50,358 bases of DNA from JADKAC01 sp964492065 (GCA_964492065.1 CAZBHH010000019.1:1-50358), one strand, 5' to 3'; counted from the first letter of the stretch, positions 1 through 8,046 are shown. Notes: a model not told the origin generated them from the letters alone. Numbers and translations: made by a program.

Positions 1-5
1 ACATT

Positions 6-33
6 TGTACTTACGCCATATGGCGTAAGTACA
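6..33. repeat. 28-bp perfect palindrome
   Basis: Positions 6-19 (TGTACTTACGCCAT) are exactly the reverse complement of positions 20-33, with no spacer, so this is a dyad rather than a hairpin with a loop. No T-run follows, so it is a poor terminator candidate. A gapless dyad of this length suits a homodimeric DNA-binding protein such as a LuxR-type or similar regulator, or a recombination or resolution site; that is inference. I did not see a second copy of its core (CGCCATATGGCG) elsewhere in the window. It lies 17 bp beyond the end of the broken reading frame at 51-263. Confidence 0.8.
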
Positions 34-50
34 CCAAATATACACCAGTG

Positions 51-263
51 TCATTTAACATCCAAATCATCGAGAAGGCTGCGAATATTGGCTTTCATAT
101 AATCGGTAATATGCGATTGGCTGTGGTACGGATACTGTTAAGATCCGGTAGTTTCCGCCAAATTAAAACCGGTATTACCCGTATCATCGGCAGGCAAAAA
201 CTCAGTCTGTTTCACCGATGCAATTGAATACGGCGGCAGGAGCCGCATTTTAATTTTTTCCAT
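51..263 (-). pseudogene. Short minus-strand frame with one in-frame stop
   Basis: The minus strand reads ATG (263-261), 41 codons, a TAA at 140-138, then 28 more sense codons in the same frame to TGA at 53-51. The first part begins MEKIKMRLLPPYS and ends NLAETTGS. The part after the stop begins QYPYHSQSHITDY and ends in a charged helix-like tail, RSLLDDLDVK. Both halves look protein-like and share one frame, so I read this as a small gene (about 70 residues) interrupted by a nonsense mutation. Alternatively a genuine 41-residue peptide ends at the TAA. No family is recognised. It is divergent from the hydrolase at 297. The rest of 1-296 shows only the palindrome at 6-33. Confidence 0.35.
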
Positions 264-296
264 CGTATTGGTTGGGCGATTGCCTAATTTCACGCC

Positions 297-1214
297 GTGA
301 AAAACCACCTGATTTGTCTCGTTTTGCTGTGTTCCTGTTTCCGGGTAACGGCCCAGGAATCAGCGGAACACTGGATTGATGTGGATAAAGGCCGCTTGTA
401 CTGCCGGACTATGGGTGAGGGCGAACCGCTGCTGTTTGTGCACGGCGGGCCGGGTTTGAATCAATCCTACCTGCTGCCCGCTTTCAATGCGCTTACTAAA
501 AAATATATGCTGATTTTCTACGATCAGCGCTCTTCCGGGAAATCGGCGCTGTCGGTTAAGGCGACGATGAATTTTGCAACATTTGCTGCCGATATCGACA
601 GTATCAGAAGCTATTTTGGCCTGGCCAAACTCAATATTATCGCACATTCCTGGGGCTGCCTGACGGCGATCACCTATGCTGCCTCGTATCCGGGGCATAC
701 CGCCTCGCTGATATTATTGGACCCGGTACCTGCAAATTCGGATTTTAATACCCGCATGCACGAGAGAATCGTCGAGCGCACTTCTTCCTTTGATAGCCTG
801 GAGAGATCCCGCATTCTGCTGACGGAAGCCTTCAAAAGCGGTGAATCCGAGGCTATCCGCCAATTAATGCATCTGTCTTTCAAGATAAATTTCTGCGATA
901 CAAGCTACCTGGACCAGCTGCAATTAGAAATACCTGATAACTACACCGTGGCTGCGCTGAGTTACGAGGGCTGGAAACCCGTCATGAACCACTACGATCT
1001 GTCTGCACAATTGCAGGCAATCCGCTGCCCGGTGATTATTTTATACGGCGCCTGCGATATCGTGCCGGAAGAAGCTGTACGCCAGATGCAGAACCTGGTT
1101 CCCGGCAGCCGGTTACAACTGTTTGCCAAGTCGGGACATTTTTGTTTTATCGAGCAACACCGGAGCTGTTTGCGCACTATTCGACGTTTTTTAAGATCTG
1201 TTCCCGGTTTATAA
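297..1214 (+). CDS. Exported alpha/beta hydrolase, S33 proline iminopeptidase-like
   Basis: A 305-residue protein from a GTG start. Residues 1-20 form a signal peptide (hydrophobic LICLVLLCSCF, then TAQ); C12 or C14 could make it a lipoprotein, but no clean lipobox is seen. The alpha/beta-hydrolase fold is clear: the HGGPG oxyanion motif at 49-53, typical of proline iminopeptidases and tricorn-interacting factors; YDQRSSGKS near 76-83; and the nucleophile elbow AHSWG with Ser118, where Ala replaces the first Gly of GxSxG. A likely acid lies in YGACDIVPEE and the catalytic His in KSGHF near the C-terminus. It probably cleaves small peptides or esters in the periplasm; the substrate is unknown. 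It stands alone, followed by a LuxR-type regulator on the same strand. Fold confidence is high, exact specificity low. Confidence 0.8.
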   Translation: MKNHLICLVLLCSCFRVTAQESAEHWIDVDKGRLYCRTMGEGEPLLFVHGGPGLNQSYLLPAFNALTKKYMLIFYDQRSSGKSALSVKATMNFATFAADIDSIRSYFGLAKLNIIAHSWGCLTAITYAASYPGHTASLILLDPVPANSDFNTRMHERIVERTSSFDSLERSRILLTEAFKSGESEAIRQLMHLSFKINFCDTSYLDQLQLEIPDNYTVAALSYEGWKPVMNHYDLSAQLQAIRCPVIILYGACDIVPEEAVRQMQNLVPGSRLQLFAKSGHFCFIEQHRSCLRTIRRFLRSVPGL

Positions 1215-1276
1215 TTGACGATATTAGGTTTTTTGACTGTGCCTGCCTATTTTTGTCTTTAGAATTATTCCAAATA

Positions 1277-1939
1277 GTGACTGTAGCCAAAATACTCATT
1301 GCCGATTCTCAGTATTTAGTACGTGAGGGGCTGAAGTGTATATTCAAACAGGAACCGCAGTTTAAGGTAGTAGGAGAAACAGCGGATAAGCATGAAACCT
1401 TTTACCTGTTGAAGCAATTGCAGCCGGATATCCTGATTTTGGATTACAACAACCTGAATGAATTTGGAATGGAAGATTTTGCCCTGTTAGGGACTTTGCA
1501 CAGTAAGGTAGCCGTATTGATTATCGCCGATACTTCCGATCACAATCTGGTGAAGCAGGTGATGGAGCAGGGAGTAAGCGGCTTTCTCACCAAGACCTGC
1601 GAGCGGGAGGAAATTATCGATACCATGTGTGCGCTGATACGTGGTAAGAAGATGTACTGCCATAAGGTTTTGGAAATCATTGTAGAAGGAAACAATGAAA
1701 ATGCGGATTGCAATGCATCCATTCTTTCCGACCGGGAGTTGGAAATCATTCAACTAATTGCCGCTGGCCTCACCACACAACAAATCGCAGAGGCGCTTTT
1801 CAGGAGTTATCACACCATAGCTACCCATCGCAAGAATATCATGAAGAAACTCCGGTTGAAGACCACCCGGGAATTAATGCTGTTTGCCATTCAGAACGGA
1901 TGGGTGAATATCAACGCCACTCCGGCCATTAATATGTAG
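1277..1939 (+). CDS. NarL/LuxR-family response regulator (orphan)
   Basis: A receiver plus LuxR-type HTH protein of 220 residues. The frame is open from 1142, but that extension overlaps the upstream hydrolase and lacks family resemblance; GTG at 1277 places KILIADS at residues 5-11, where receivers normally begin. The acidic residue D10, the phosphoacceptor D56 (ILILDYN) and the Lys of GFLTK are present. The C-terminal HTH runs from LSDREL through GLTTQQIAEALFRSYHTIAT to the recognition-helix region, so DNA binding should be intact. No histidine kinase of the NarX/DesK type is adjacent; the kinase downstream is of the HisKA type and has its own OmpR-type partner. The target is unknown. The palindrome at 6-33 could be considered as an operator, but nothing in the sequence proves a link. 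Confidence 0.85.
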   Translation: MTVAKILIADSQYLVREGLKCIFKQEPQFKVVGETADKHETFYLLKQLQPDILILDYNNLNEFGMEDFALLGTLHSKVAVLIIADTSDHNLVKQVMEQGVSGFLTKTCEREEIIDTMCALIRGKKMYCHKVLEIIVEGNNENADCNASILSDRELEIIQLIAAGLTTQQIAEALFRSYHTIATHRKNIMKKLRLKTTRELMLFAIQNGWVNINATPAINM

Positions 1940-1948
1940 CCTTATCGG

Positions 1949-1956
1949 TAACTTTG
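1949..1956 (+). promoter_or_regulatory. Putative -7 element (TAACTTTG) for the histidine kinase
   Basis: TAACTTTG fits the Bacteroidota -7 consensus TAnnTTTG and sits 29 bp before the ATG at 1986, in the 46-bp gap after the LuxR-type gene. No clear -33 TTTG is seen at the expected distance, so the call rests on the -7 box and position. Confidence 0.4.
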
Positions 1957-1985
1957 TATGTATTTTTTAATTCACAGGTTCTGCG

Positions 1986-3248
1986 ATGAATATGCTAATG
2001 ATGCGTGGGGTAATTCTGCTGGCATCCATTGCCATAGCAGGCATTATTATCTCACAGGCATTCTGGATTCGAAAGGGGTTACTGATCAATCAGTCAAATT
2101 TTGATAAGGCCGTTACCCGGATTTTGACTGAAATTTCCAATGATCTTGAGATACAATCCATCGGTGAAGTAAAAACGGAAGATCCGGTTTTGCGCCTGTC
2201 TCCGAGGTCGTATATGCTGAATATCAGGATTCCGATTGATGTCAATTATTTGGCAGATCGCCTGCAGGCTGAATTTGCAAATCCATTCCACAACGTAGAT
2301 TTTTCTTATGAGATCTATCAATCCAGCGACAAGACGCTGGTATTCAGCGATACTATCTTTATCAAAGACCGGCAACTGCGGAAATTTAAATATCTGCCCA
2401 ATTTGAATAAGTCCAGGTATTATGTGATGGTCAATTTCCCCGACCGGCCGATTATTCCGTCGGTGATGCTGACCATTTGGATTACCGCCATCATCATACT
2501 GACTTCCGTTATCATATTCTTTGCCTACACGCTGTACGTAATTTTCAGGCAGCGGCGACAGAGTGAATTTCAGAAGAGCTTTATTAATAACCTGGCACAC
2601 GAATTTAAAACGCCGATTTCCACCATCAGTATTTCGGCACAGGTGTTACAGGAAGACGATATCCTGGATGAACCGAAGCGTTTAAAAAATTATGCGACGG
2701 TAATTTCAAATGAAGTGAGCCGGTTGAAAACCCAGGTGAACAAAATCCTGGAAATAGCCAGTATCGAGAGCAATGAAATGGCGCTGAGCCATGAGGAATT
2801 CGATATTATTGCGTTATTGGATGAAATTAGTATGGCGTTTGAGATAAATGTACAGAAACGCAACGGTGTGGTTACCAGGAAGTTTTTGTCCCGATCCTGT
2901 ATTATTTATGCAGATAAAGTGCATTTTATGAATGTGATAAATACCCTGTTGGACAATGCGCTGAAATACTGCGACCGGGTGCCCGCTATTGATATTGAGG
3001 CCAATTGTTCCGAATCAAAAGCCTACGTCAAAATCCGCGATAACGGTATCGGGATAGCAAAGGAAAATATTAAACGGGTATTTGAAAAGTTTTATCGGGT
3101 GCCGACCGGCGATGTCCATAATGTGAAAGGCTATGGTTTGGGGCTCAATTACGTGAAAATGGTTGCCAATGCACATGGATGGCATATAAATGTGGATAGC
3201 GAAGTGAATAAAGGAAGTATATTTACCATAACATTTCCAAAAAATTAG
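1986..3248 (+). CDS. Membrane sensor histidine kinase (HisKA/HATPase)
   Basis: A 420-residue two-component kinase. A first membrane helix at about 8-28 and a second at about 160-187 bracket a periplasmic domain of roughly 130 residues with no recognisable sensor family. HisKA follows, with the phosphoacceptor His205 in NNLAHEFKTPIS. The ATP-binding domain has its N box (INTLLDNALKYC), G1 box (DNGIGIA), the F-box-like EKFYR, and G2 box (GYGLGL). There is no HAMP domain; the second helix runs almost directly into the dimerisation helix, a common Bacteroidota layout. The OmpR-type regulator starts 3 bp after the stop, so the two are surely a cognate pair. The signal sensed is unknown. Confidence 0.92.
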   Translation: MNMLMMRGVILLASIAIAGIIISQAFWIRKGLLINQSNFDKAVTRILTEISNDLEIQSIGEVKTEDPVLRLSPRSYMLNIRIPIDVNYLADRLQAEFANPFHNVDFSYEIYQSSDKTLVFSDTIFIKDRQLRKFKYLPNLNKSRYYVMVNFPDRPIIPSVMLTIWITAIIILTSVIIFFAYTLYVIFRQRRQSEFQKSFINNLAHEFKTPISTISISAQVLQEDDILDEPKRLKNYATVISNEVSRLKTQVNKILEIASIESNEMALSHEEFDIIALLDEISMAFEINVQKRNGVVTRKFLSRSCIIYADKVHFMNVINTLLDNALKYCDRVPAIDIEANCSESKAYVKIRDNGIGIAKENIKRVFEKFYRVPTGDVHNVKGYGLGLNYVKMVANAHGWHINVDSEVNKGSIFTITFPKN

Positions 3249-3251
3249 TCT

Positions 3252-3953
3252 ATGAGCACAAAAAATGTGAAGATATTATATGTGGAGGACGATGAAAGTT
3301 TGAGTTTTGTTACAATGGATAACCTGGAGCGGCGAGGTTACGATGTCACCTTGTGTTCCGATGGCTTGGCTGCAATCCAGGCGTTTCAGACTCACAAATT
3401 CGATATCTGTATTTTAGATGTGATGCTCCCGAAAATCGACGGTTTTGCCATCGCTCAAAAAATACGGGATAAAGACAGCCATATCCCCATTATTTTTCTT
3501 ACGGCTAAATCGATGATGGAAGACAAGATGTACGGGTTTAAACTCGGCGCCGATGACTATATCACCAAGCCGTTCAGCATGGAGGAACTGCTCTACAAAA
3601 TCGAGATATTTATCAAGCGCAGCAAAGTGTATTCGGAAAATTCGGATTTGAAGACAATACTCAACATCCGCAACTTTGAGTTTAATTTTAAAGAATTGAA
3701 ATTGAAGTACGGCAAAAAGGAATATAACCTGACGCTGCGTGAAGCTGAATTGCTGCGCATGTTTTACCTGAATAAAAACCAGGTGATCAAACGCGATGAT
3801 ATTTTAAAACAGGTATGGGGCGAAGATGATTATTATATCGGCCGCAGCCTGGACGTCTTCATTTCGAGGCTGCGCAAATATTTCCAGGACGATCCCAACA
3901 TATCGATAGATAATATCCGTTCTGTCGGCTTTAAACTGTCTGTTAAGGACTGA
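3252..3953 (+). CDS. OmpR/PhoB-family response regulator
   Basis: A receiver plus winged-helix protein of 233 residues. The acidic pocket (YVEDDE, 10-15), phosphoacceptor D56 (ICILDVMLP), switch Thr (IFLTAKS) and Lys of ITKPFS are all intact. The C-terminal effector domain shows LTLREAELLRMFYLN and GRSLDVFISRLRKYF, the usual transcription and recognition helices, ending SIDNIRSVGFKL. Only 3 bp separate it from the kinase gene, implying co-transcription and a cognate pair. Its stop lies 2 bp from the stop of the convergent TrkA-like gene, with no terminator between. No target can be assigned from sequence. Confidence 0.93.
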   Translation: MSTKNVKILYVEDDESLSFVTMDNLERRGYDVTLCSDGLAAIQAFQTHKFDICILDVMLPKIDGFAIAQKIRDKDSHIPIIFLTAKSMMEDKMYGFKLGADDYITKPFSMEELLYKIEIFIKRSKVYSENSDLKTILNIRNFEFNFKELKLKYGKKEYNLTLREAELLRMFYLNKNQVIKRDDILKQVWGEDDYYIGRSLDVFISRLRKYFQDDPNISIDNIRSVGFKLSVKD

Positions 3954-3955
3954 TC

Positions 3956-4645
3956 TTAACCCAGGTCGTTTATCATGCGGCGTATGTTTCTGATATTGCC
4001 GTAAATAACGAGAATATCGTCTGCCTTAATCAGGGTGGAGTTATCCACCAATCCGATGGAGTTCTTCACCGTCTTTTCGAATCCAAAAATGCTTTCACGG
4101 CTTTCAGGGCGCAGAATGGTGACTACCTGTAACTCGTAATCCTTGTAAATATTGGACTCGCCAATACTGACATTGTGCATTTTTGCCGTTGCTTTTACTT
4201 CAACTACGTAATAGTTATTGCTGATCTCGAAAGATTCGATAATCTCCACCAGATCCAGTTTCTTGCTGAGTTGTTCGGCCGCATCCTGCTCGGGATGCAC
4301 TACTTCGTCAACTCCAATTGCGGTAATGACTGTTTCGTGCAACGGGGAGATCACCCTGCAAATGATGCGTTTTATTTTCAATTGTTTCAATAATGCAGTG
4401 GTTTGAATAGAGGCGCCCACGTCTTCGCCGATACAGACAACTACGGCGCTCGCATCTTTCAGCGGCAGGGTATTCAATGCCGAAATATCCGTAGAGTCAA
4501 TTTTTACGACATGGGTGATTTTGTCTTTCAGGGACTCAACACGATTCATATTCAAATCGATGCCAATCACGTCATGACCTGCGGTAGTCAGGCTTTGCGC
4601 CAGCCAGGCGCCAAAATTTCCCAGTCCGATAATTATAAATTTCAT
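3956..4645 (-). CDS. TrkA/KtrA-family K+ channel regulatory subunit
   Basis: A cytoplasmic RCK protein of 229 residues that gates a TrkH/KtrB-type potassium pore in response to bound nucleotide. The Rossmann fold starts at once, with GLGNFG at 7-12 and an acidic residue after strand 2 (VIGIDLN) that suggests NAD(H) or ATP/ADP binding. A C-terminal TrkA-C (RCK_C) domain occupies about 140-225. A single RCK_N plus RCK_C unit makes it KtrA-like rather than the doubled E. coli TrkA. The pore gene lies 9 bp upstream on the same strand, giving a pore-then-gate operon. ATG start at 4645. Confidence 0.9.
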   Translation of the reverse strand: MKFIIIGLGNFGAWLAQSLTTAGHDVIGIDLNMNRVESLKDKITHVVKIDSTDISALNTLPLKDASAVVVCIGEDVGASIQTTALLKQLKIKRIICRVISPLHETVITAIGVDEVVHPEQDAAEQLSKKLDLVEIIESFEISNNYYVVEVKATAKMHNVSIGESNIYKDYELQVVTILRPESRESIFGFEKTVKNSIGLVDNSTLIKADDILVIYGNIRNIRRMINDLG

Positions 4646-4654
4646 AGCGTATTT

Positions 4655-6454
4655 TTAACTGATTAGAATGGATTCCGATGGATAAGTATAATTTAATGTT
4701 TTTACTTTTTTAAACAGCGCCACAATGAGTGTAAGCGTGCCGACCCGGCCGATAAACATGAGCATTATCAAAATGAATTTGACGCCATCCGATAAATAAG
4801 GCGTAATCCCCAGGCTCAGGCCGACGGTACTGAAAGCGGAGATACACTCAAAGATAACTGCCATCAGTTCCAGTTCGGGTTGCAACATAACTATCAGGAA
4901 TACGGATGCGCCGATAAACAGCAAGGCGAGTGCAAACACCGACAGCGCCCTCCGTATTGAACCCACCGTAATTTCCCGCCTGTAGATTTCCACCCGATCC
5001 TTACCTTTTGCCAGGCTGAGTGTGTTGATGACCGCCACGGCAAATGTGGTGGTTTTAATTCCACCGGCAGTGGAACCCGGCGACCCGCCGATGAGCATCA
5101 GTAAATAATAAATCAGTACGGTGGATGGCAACAATGCCGCCATATCCACGGTGTTGAACCCGGCCGTCCGCGGCGTGACGGAAGCAAACATCGCCGTAAC
5201 AATTTTCCCTGTGAGCGACCTGTCGGCCAGCGTATTGTCCCACTCCAGGATCAAATTCATCACAAACCCAAACACAAGCAGGCTCAATGTGGTGATAATC
5301 ACAATTTTCGAATTGATATTTATCAGGCGGGGCCGGTGCATGAGCATCTTATGAAAAAACAGGGAGCGGAAGACCTGCCCGACGTAATACTTTACATATT
5401 TCAAATAGTTGAAAATAATATTAAATCCGAGCCCTCCGACAACAATTAATGTCATCAGGATGAGCTGCATAGGGTAATTAAACCTGTAATTAATATCGTA
5501 CAGATTATCGGTTACCAGGCTGAAGCCCGCATTGCAAAAGGCGGAAACTGCGTGGAACACCGCAAACCTCGCCTGTTCAAACCGGTTGCTGAACAGGTCG
5601 GGTTCCAGGGTGAAATAAATAAAGACCGAAGCCAGCAATTCCAGGGAAACAGTCAGAATGATGATGCGAATCACGGTTTTAAAAATATTGCTGAGTTGTG
5701 CTTCGTTGTTCATGCTGCTCATAATCAGTTGATCCTGGTATGATATGGATGTGCGCAGGTACATGCCGAAGAAACTGGTGAAGGTGAGAATGCCCAGCCC
5801 GCCGATTTGGATTAAAATAATCAGGATGTTCTGTCCCATTTCCGTAAAGCGATGCGCCGTATCCACCACTATCAACCCGGTAACACAAACGGCGCTGGTG
5901 GAGGTGAACAGCGCATCCATTATGCTGATGCTGGTAGTGGTGGCGTTGGGCAACATCAGTAAGCCTGCGCCGATGAGAATGACGATGGCAAAACTGAAAA
6001 TGAAAATGGCCGCCGGATTTTTATTAACCCGGCTCACGCTCAGAGTTCCGATGGATACTTCGGTAAAAAATAAAAACAATATGAGCAAGGCATTGATATA
6101 GAACTGCCAACTGCGATTTAAAAAGACGTAGTCGGGGAATAATACCGGCAGTACAAACTCGTACACCCAGATACAGGTGAAAGTGAGAAACAGGTAATAC
6201 TGGGAGCGCAGGTAGGCAAATTTCTTTGTGCGCAATTTTTTGAAATCAATGCGCATTACGATGAAGAAATACACTATAAAAATAAACTTGCTGTAGTATT
6301 GTTTTATCTCGCGGTTAAACAGGTCGGATTGGGGAAATCCCACATCGTAGATTAATAACAGGGTAGCTGCCACACTGAAAAACGGAATTACGAAAAGGGC
6401 TACCTCTTTGAGTATTGAAAATACTTTTCGAACTATGACTACTTTGGGTATCAA
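4655..6454 (-). CDS. TrkH/KtrB-family K+ transporter pore with N-terminal extension
   Basis: A multi-pass K+ transporter of 599 residues, longer than the typical 450-480. The four pore-loop filters are visible: AVCVTGL (glycine near 193), FCNAGF, PRTAGF and FSTVGL, each with the filter glycine. Roughly the first 140 residues lie outside the canonical core and contain about four extra hydrophobic segments (near 18-37, 53-68, 86-106, 118-136), joined by a basic stretch (FKKLRTKKF). The start is TTG at 6454: the codon just upstream in frame is TAG and the next Met is about 66 residues in. The gating subunit follows after 9 bp. K+ uptake role is high confidence; the extension's role is unknown. 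Confidence 0.9.
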   Translation of the reverse strand: MIPKVVIVRKVFSILKEVALFVIPFFSVAATLLLIYDVGFPQSDLFNREIKQYYSKFIFIVYFFIVMRIDFKKLRTKKFAYLRSQYYLFLTFTCIWVYEFVLPVLFPDYVFLNRSWQFYINALLILFLFFTEVSIGTLSVSRVNKNPAAIFIFSFAIVILIGAGLLMLPNATTTSISIMDALFTSTSAVCVTGLIVVDTAHRFTEMGQNILIILIQIGGLGILTFTSFFGMYLRTSISYQDQLIMSSMNNEAQLSNIFKTVIRIIILTVSLELLASVFIYFTLEPDLFSNRFEQARFAVFHAVSAFCNAGFSLVTDNLYDINYRFNYPMQLILMTLIVVGGLGFNIIFNYLKYVKYYVGQVFRSLFFHKMLMHRPRLININSKIVIITTLSLLVFGFVMNLILEWDNTLADRSLTGKIVTAMFASVTPRTAGFNTVDMAALLPSTVLIYYLLMLIGGSPGSTAGGIKTTTFAVAVINTLSLAKGKDRVEIYRREITVGSIRRALSVFALALLFIGASVFLIVMLQPELELMAVIFECISAFSTVGLSLGITPYLSDGVKFILIMLMFIGRVGTLTLIVALFKKVKTLNYTYPSESILIS

Positions 6455-6506
6455 CTATGTAAAAATACCGGGCTAAGTTAGAAGAATTGCCGGTAACAGC
6501 TAATTT

Positions 6507-6959
6507 TCATGACAATAATTTTGAAGCCGGCGGCAACAGGTCGAGCATTTTAAATGTACCGTCGCCGTGTAGTATTTCCGCACAGATCGTATCGTTGCCG
6601 TTGCTGATGAGCAGGAAAGGCACCTGTAACGCCAGGTTATAACGGCCTGCCTGGTCCATCACTGCCTGTGAAATTTTTACCGACGGCGCCTTGCATTCCA
6701 CCAGCATAACGGGACTTCCCTGCCGGTTAAACAGTACCATGTCGGTGCGTTTTGTCAACCCGTGCAGCGTTATTTTTTTTTCAATATTTATTAAAGCGGC
6801 CGGAAATGCATGGGTTTCGATGAAATACCATGCCAGGTGTTGCCGCACCCATTCTTCAGGTGTCAGCGCCACATATTTCTTGCGGATGCGGTCGAAAATC
6901 AGCGACTTGCCGGCGCTGTGTTTTATGTTGAACGGATATTTTGCAAAAAGTAGTTGCAC
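6507..6959 (-). CDS. Stand-alone HsdR-N-like (HSDR_N_2) nuclease-fold protein
   Basis: A 150-residue protein matching the N-terminal nuclease domain of type I restriction HsdR subunits (HSDR_N_2), with no helicase domain and no hsdM or hsdS nearby. Active-site-like residues of the PD-(D/E)xK fold are visible: an acidic residue in TPEEWVRQ (E35/E36), D73 in KRTDMVLF, and E88-x-K90 in LVECKAP, followed by the QAGRYN helix. Start is GTG at 6959. It is divergent from holA with 40 bp between the starts. Small genes of this type are common in Bacteroidota, often beside holA as I recall, which hints at a repair or housekeeping role; its substrate is unknown. Domain call is confident, activity is inference. 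Confidence 0.8.
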   Translation of the reverse strand: MQLLFAKYPFNIKHSAGKSLIFDRIRKKYVALTPEEWVRQHLAWYFIETHAFPAALINIEKKITLHGLTKRTDMVLFNRQGSPVMLVECKAPSVKISQAVMDQAGRYNLALQVPFLLISNGNDTICAEILHGDGTFKMLDLLPPASKLLS

Positions 6960-6965
6960 AAGCCG

Positions 6966-6985
6966 CTAATTTACGCTAAAATTAG
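6966..6985. repeat. Inverted repeat between divergent genes
   Basis: CTAATTT (6966-6972) and AAATTAG (6979-6985) are perfect complements separated by 6 bp, centred in the 40-bp gap between the HsdR-N-like gene and holA. It could be an operator serving both genes, but a 7-bp AT-rich arm can arise by chance. Confidence 0.3.
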
Positions 6986-6999
6986 GGCGGAGAAACCGG

Positions 7000-8046
7000 A
7001 TGGTGCAAGCAGACGATATACTCAATAATATTAAACATAAGAAACTGTCGGCGGTGTATCTGCTGCATGGCGAGGAGGCGTATTATATCGATAGTATTGC
7101 CGGGGCATTTGAGAATGATTTGCTTGCGGGCGATGAAAAATCCTTTAACCTCAGTGTATTTTACGGTAAAGATGCGCAAATCCGGGATATCACCGACACG
7201 TGCAGGCGCTTTCCCATGTTCAGCAATCTGCAGGTAGTGATTCTTAAGGAAGCACAGCAACTGAAGGGTATTGAAGAATTGGAAGCTTATACTTCAAAGC
7301 CCGTACCATCCACTATTTTAGTGATTTGTTATAAAGGCGGTAAACTGGACGCCCGGAAAAAGCTCTTTAAATCCATACAGTCCAATGGCGTGATCTTTCT
7401 CAGCGAAGCGCCAAAAGACGATCAGATACCGAAGTTTATCATCAATTACCTCCGGCAGAAAGACCGCAGCATCGATGCGAAGGCAGCAGATATACTGACG
7501 GAATACCTCGGTAACAACCTGTCCAATATCAGCAACGAACTGGATAAACTCTGTATCAATTCAAAACCTGGAAAGGCGATTACCATTGGCGATATCGAGC
7601 ATAATATCGGTATCAGCAAGGAGTATAATGTCTATGAATTGCAAAGCGCTTTATTGCAAAAAGACCTTGCGAAGGCATATCATATTATTGTCTTCATGAA
7701 TAAAAATTTAAAGAGCAATCCCTTTGTACTCACCTTGTCCAACCTCCACAGCGCATATATCAGGTTGTATCAATACATGCGGTCGCGAAATGTAAAGGAC
7801 GGCGATTTGTACCGCACCTTCGGCATTCACTTTTCGCAGTTGAGGGATTACAAACGTGCAAAAGAAATTTACAGCCTCGAAGAAGTGGAACACGTTTTCG
7901 AATTGCTGATGGAGTACGATCTGCGTTCGAAGGGGCTGCACAACAACTCGGCGCAGGCGGCAGACCTGGCCATTGAACTCGTATTCAGAATTCTGCACTA
8001 TCAGAATGAAGTGGCGAACAGTGACTCACAAAACGCTTTATCCTGA
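7000..8046 (+). CDS. holA: DNA polymerase III delta subunit
   Basis: The clamp-loader delta subunit, which opens the beta sliding clamp. Length 348 is typical. The N-terminal AAA+-like module opens with SAVYLLHGEEAYYID near 18-32, the family hallmark. Walker motifs are degenerate, as expected for delta. The middle segment (LSNISNELDKLCINS) and C-terminal collar helices (LSNLHSAYIRLYQYMR, SAQAADLAIELVFRIL) also match. ATG at 7000. The last 46 bp overlap the 3' end of the convergent ribF gene, so both C-termini share sequence. Essential replication gene; no regulatory signal beyond the dyad just upstream. Confidence 0.92.
   Translation: MVQADDILNNIKHKKLSAVYLLHGEEAYYIDSIAGAFENDLLAGDEKSFNLSVFYGKDAQIRDITDTCRRFPMFSNLQVVILKEAQQLKGIEELEAYTSKPVPSTILVICYKGGKLDARKKLFKSIQSNGVIFLSEAPKDDQIPKFIINYLRQKDRSIDAKAADILTEYLGNNLSNISNELDKLCINSKPGKAITIGDIEHNIGISKEYNVYELQSALLQKDLAKAYHIIVFMNKNLKSNPFVLTLSNLHSAYIRLYQYMRSRNVKDGDLYRTFGIHFSQLRDYKRAKEIYSLEEVEHVFELLMEYDLRSKGLHNNSAQAADLAIELVFRILHYQNEVANSDSQNALS

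Noticed and set aside
6507..6959. A type I restriction-modification system
   Set aside because: Only an HsdR-N-like domain is present, with no helicase, methylase or specificity gene around it.
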